A stretch of DNA of 29,091 nt from assembly GCA_003427395.1 (NCBI GenBank), contig BFEA01000200.1, forward strand, positions 435,238-464,328, given 5' to 3'. This document shows positions 25,661 to 29,091 of the stretch, piece after piece. Both the position numbers and the translations under genes were made by a program. The DNA is from Chara braunii (lineage: Eukaryota; Streptophyta; Charophyceae; Charales; Characeae). How positions within the stretch are numbered: position 1 is the stretch's first letter; every line of letters begins with the position of its first letter. The notes under the pieces are model-generated. The model had not been told where the DNA came from, made no database searches, and worked only from the letters and a program-made list of their open reading frames with translations.

Positions 25661-26515
25661 CCTACGTGGGAGCATTACCTGTAAGCCCTTAACAATGTTC
25701 ATCAGAAACTAAAGAGTATACAGATAAAGCTTCAACAATTTTCATCAGAAGCTGGTGAGGGGGTAAGACATGAGAGTCAATGGTGACTCATAAGTGGTTT
25801 CATACTATTGCCTATCACCCTTGTTCTGAGCTCAATAGGTTCATTCTCATGGCCACAAGGAGGACATTTGTGACATCCTACTCGTCATGAGTCCTCTAAC
25901 CACTAAGTATGTGTCATCCTTTTCCAATTTAGGGGATCTTGTCATAAGGTACAATCATTAGTGGTTAAGGGATTCCTTATGAGTATGAGAAACCCCAACC
26001 AAACAGTCCGTTAGAGCTCCTCATTCCTTGCCCTTTGTTAATCTGATCCACTTTTCTTTTTCGATTGCTCTTCTCTTTGCCCCTTCATCTCTTCACTGTA
26101 TGCACACAACCAGTGAACATCCATAAAACTACCTCTTGCTAACCCATGGGGTAGGATGGCACCACAGCCGCACAACGTGTCTGTGCAAGAGCCAAGTAGG
26201 ACCAGCCCCACATCATGCTGCGGCGGGATTGTGCGGGCTTTGCCGGCGGGGGAACACTGGCACTATCAGTGTTGAGCAGTATATTGCTATTCCCCACCCC
26301 CCATCCTGCAAGGGGGAATGCTAACACTATTAGTGAAGAGCATTGTGGCCAGCTGAACTTTTTTTTTTTTTTTTTCTTTTAAAAATTACACTCTAGCCTT
26401 CTCTCAAATTGATTTTTGGCCTCGCACTACCTACCTACTACTATTCTTAAGGCTATATAGGGGACTCCTACAATCATAGCTACCTCAACCATGAAGAGGT
26501 TGCATATGTGACATA
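25661..26515. other. Interior of the inverted repeat, no recognised gene
   Basis: It has short frames only. Small duplications occur, such as CACTATCAGTGTTGAGCA (26259) against CACTATTAGTGAAGAGCA (26323), and a poly(T) lies at 26359-26376. No transposase-like frame was found between the arms. Confidence 0.4.
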
Positions 26516-27315
26516 CCAACTTACGTACCCGAATGATTTTCTGAAGCCCCAAGTTTTTGTTGATCCGACTCTTCGGATTTGTTTTGGGTTCTTTTTGGGT
26601 ACCCTTTTTTTTTTGCTATCTTCTCAGTGCGTGAAATCGCGGGCCAACCACTGGCAACCAGACCCTCTCATGACTAAGACGACGTTTTGAATTTCCTTGG
26701 AACTTTTTTTTGGCAATTGATGCATCTACGTAGGGATTACGTGCGATTTAGCGAGCGACCTATAAGTTTGTTCGGCGGTTGGAAATTTTGGAATTTAGGG
26801 GCGCTCTTTCTGCCGACGCGTCCTTTCTTGCAAAAGGATGCTCCCGCACTCGCCACTGAAAGATCTGTGAATTTTCTGGAGGAAGCTGGATAAACGTAGG
26901 ATTTTATCACACTCGATTCCGCGCGCTGATATTGCATTTAATTTTTTTTCAATCTTGAAGTAGAATGGATGGAACGTAACTGTTCCGGTGCCTTTTTCTT
27001 TTCTGCACTGGGGCCATGCATGCAAGCTTTCCCCACTTCCCGCTAGGACCCATGCCATCTTCACCCTCCTCCCCGTCGCACCTTCTTTCGTTCATCCGTA
27101 AATGTTTTCAATCCCCTCTCTTTTTGCGCTTCACCATTAAGTTACTCCTTCTCGTCTGAATCTTGGTCTTGTCCACGATTATCTTTCGTGCTCTCCTCTT
27201 TCCCGCTTTCATCCTCATACCGAAACTCTCCACCGACCCTCCTCAAAGTATTCGAAGCCGACATGCGACGACGTGTAAGGAGGATACTCTCCATACACCT
27301 GTGTGTCCATTCAAC
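26516..27315 (-). mobile_element. Right arm of the long inverted repeat
   Basis: This is the inverse of 24505-25260, with substitutions and indels. The arms are 1.25 kb apart, and hairpin formation of more than 700 bp would be possible in a read-through transcript. No terminal target duplication was identified, so the element's outer ends are uncertain. Confidence 0.75.
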
Positions 27316-27595
27316 TATCAACGGGATTTTTTCAACTCCATTGTACCCGTTGAACGGGCACAAGAACCGAGTTGAATCCCCGTTGAATGATACAACGGGC
27401 GGTTTCCGTTGAACTCGGTTCAACGGACCGCGCATAACGGCCGCTGGGCACGCAGCGCCAGCGACGTGAACTAAAAAACAGGGGTTTGTCTCCGACCCCG
27501 TCCGTTGTATCCCCGTTCAACCCGTTGAACGGGAGTTGAATCCCCGTTGAATGGATTCAACTCCGTTGAATCCTCGTCGAACCGCTTCATCGTTT
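27305..27595. repeat. Cluster of GTTGAA/TTCAAC palindromic words
   Basis: More than ten GTTGAA or TTCAAC words in both orientations occur, many inside CCCGTTGAACGGG or CCGTTCAACCCGTTGAACGG. The segment GAGTTGAATCCCCGTTGAAT is present twice (27368, 27534). Multiple alternative hairpins are possible. Confidence 0.7.
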
Positions 27596-28640
27596 GACGG
27601 GTAAGCGAACGACGGGGGCTGCGCCCGCGGCTGCGGCCGCAATCGCCGTGCTCTGAAGGTCCCCCTTGCTGTGATTTCCATGTCTGTGTGTGTGTGTGCG
27701 TGCCTGCTGCTTTGCATGGCTGTCTGTGTGCTTGTCGGTTGAGTGTGTGTGACCCGCAAGGGTACTTGTTGTTTGCAAGGCCCCGCAGGGCCAGTACTTA
27801 CCTGTGGCCGTGACTGTCAAAGTTGAAGGGGGGGTAGACAGTCAAGTAGCGGGGGTAGGCCCGCGACACTTACAGCAGGGGGGAAACACTGGAGTAGCAG
27901 GTAGGACGGTACCACTCGAGTAGTGGTATGAGTGTCGTGCTGAAGGCCGAGCAGAAGAAGACAAAAAGTTGGCATTTTTAGAGGCCCAGTAGCGTTAGGC
28001 TGTAGGTTAGAGGTAGGCCAGTACCAGTCAAAGTAGCCTGGGTCTAGGGCCTGTCCGGAGGATAGCAGAGCCTGCAATGATGTTTCCCTCTGAAAGGGAG
28101 GAGGTACCGGTTGTTGGGAGGCCGCTCGGGCTAGGAAGTCACCGCCCAGGAGGCCAGTAGGCCGCTATATCTCCAGGAAGAGCAAAGAGCTCTTCCTCAT
28201 TTGCGGTGTGCAAGGATTGGCGACATGCTGCTGGAGCACAGCGCTGGAGGTACAACGCTGCTTGGAGGGAGAAGGGACCGCTGGAGCTCAGCCTGGCTAT
28301 GGCGAGCAGTCCAGCTTGAGGAGGAGGAAGAAGGGGCATGGTAGGAGAGTGTTGAGGCACTTACCTGGCTATGGTGGACACCGTCTTCATCACCTTGTTG
28401 GGCGCTGCATCCGGAAGGCCCCAGTTGGGGTAGCGCTGCAGCAAGGAAGCTCAAGGCAGAGTCAGGCATGGCGGACCAGTCAGCAGCGGCATAGCTTCTC
28501 TTGGGTTGTCCTTTGGACATCGGCAGCACCATAGCTGCTTTGGGTTGTGTTTTGTACAGGAGGGCAGGACCCTAATCAGTCCGCCATAGCCTGTGCATGA
28601 GAGGGAAGGCTGAAATAGGGAAGCCATAGCTATGGTGGGC
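27596..28640. other. Gene-free interval with short repeated words
   Basis: Includes a (GT)n run at about 27684-27698, CCGCAAGGGTACTTG/CCCCGCAGGGCC words, repeats of CCTGGCTATGG (28291, 28363) and TTGGGTTGT (28501, 28541). Overlapping antisense frames of 108-111 codons at 28197-28534 show no domain. Confidence 0.4.
28175..28197. repeat. 9-bp hairpin AGGAAGAGC/GCTCTTCCT
   Basis: A perfect 9-bp stem with a 5-nt AAAGA loop. No associated gene. Confidence 0.6.

Positions 28641-28673
<33 letters not shown>
28641..28673. repeat. (TTG)n microsatellite
   Basis: About eleven TTG units. Confidence 0.95.
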
Positions 28674-28674
<1 letters not shown>

Positions 28675-28743
28675 GGAGTTGAGTCAGCAGTACGAGGGAA
28701 CTTCGGATATTGATTCTGGACCTTTCTGGTTCATCCATTCATT

Positions 28744-28758
28744 GTTATTATTATTATT
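28744..28758. repeat. (TTA)n microsatellite
   Basis: About five TTA units. Confidence 0.85.
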
Positions 28759-28841
28759 GAGCGAAGAATAAGATTGGTGAAGTGAAGGAGGAGGAGGAGG
28801 TTGGAGAGAGAAGGGGGGAATTGTCATTGGTCTTGCTGGTG

Positions 28842-28843
<2 letters not shown>

Positions 28844-28873
<30 letters not shown>

Positions 28874-28875
28874 CC
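28844..28875. repeat. (CTT)n microsatellite
   Basis: About ten CTT units, near GGAGGAGGAGG at 28787. Confidence 0.95.
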
Positions 28876-29033
28876 CCTCTCTTCTCTGGTCTTTATCTCT
28901 TTACAAGTGCTTTCATTTCTTTCGCAATTGGGTGGCATTGTCTTTCATTGTGAATTGCACTTGGGAAACGACCAGGATCGTAAGAATTGAATGATTGTTG
29001 GGGGAGGGCTGCCCAGACACACAAACACAAACT

Positions 29034-29047
29034 CCCCCCCACACACA

Positions 29048-29083
<36 letters not shown>

Positions 29084-29091
29084 CACACACA
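29034..29091. repeat. (CACG)n/(CA)n microsatellite at the window edge
   Basis: CA and GCAC repeats continue to the end of the window. Confidence 0.95.

Noticed and set aside
28197-28534. Antisense pair of 111- and 108-codon frames
   Set aside because: Both strands are open over the same low-complexity GC-rich DNA, with no domain or repeat-free core on either.

Overview
This is a repeat-rich eukaryotic nuclear window, most likely from a streptophyte (a plant or charophyte alga). The pointers are a plant-type lipoyl(octanoyl)transferase (LIP2), a U6 snRNA-derived retropseudogene, hAT-like MITEs, SINE-like retroposons, and very long (GA)n, (CA)n and (TA)n tracts. The lineage is an inference; no marker fixes the species. 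Single N bases lie at 7233, 11744, 15193 and 22236, all but one next to homopolymers or microsatellites, so short-read or gap-filling error is likely there.

Only one convincing protein gene was found: a single-exon LIP2 reading frame at 4075-4812 (+), with the lipoyltransferase motifs and both catalytic residues. Almost every other open frame is a by-product of microsatellites, tandem repeats or transposon remains. Two weak candidates (about 8096-8590 minus and 17295-17618 plus) are listed with low confidence.

The most interesting content is a family of type III hammerhead self-cleaving ribozymes. Two copies at 15.38 and 15.81 kb keep the full catalytic core, three helices and a cleavable site. 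They sit in direct repeats spaced so that cleavage at both would release a 427-nt RNA, which is the layout of plant retrozymes. A third, truncated copy lies between them, another truncated copy (minus strand) opens the window, and the module downstream of the ribozyme (a pyrimidine-rich stretch plus a hairpin, then a GACGATATAT tail) also occurs alone at 3.6, 3.8 and 15.0 kb. A second, decayed hammerhead subfamily occupies 10.3-11.65 kb.

Layout: 1-1190, ribozyme remnant and a hAT-like MITE with a second hAT-like MITE nested in it; 1190-3630, tandem duplications and microsatellites; 3630-4075, ribozyme-tail modules and satellites; 4075-4812, LIP2; 4.6-6.5 kb, a same-strand array of TGACGT motifs, a tRNA-derived SINE and palindromes; 7.0-10.2 kb, low-complexity and minisatellite DNA plus a 111-bp foldback element; 10.3-11.8 kb, decayed ribozymes and a second foldback copy; 13.0-14.8 kb, MITEs, a telomere-like minisatellite, an 81-bp triplication and the U6 retropseudogene; 15.0-16.2 kb, the ribozyme locus; 17-24 kb, AT-rich DNA with MITEs, a clean 761-bp hAT-like element and a 0.5-0.7-kb tandem duplication carrying a retroposon; 24.5-27.3 kb, a long inverted repeat with arms near 0.75-0.8 kb; 27.3-29.1 kb, a GTTGAA palindrome cluster and more microsatellites.
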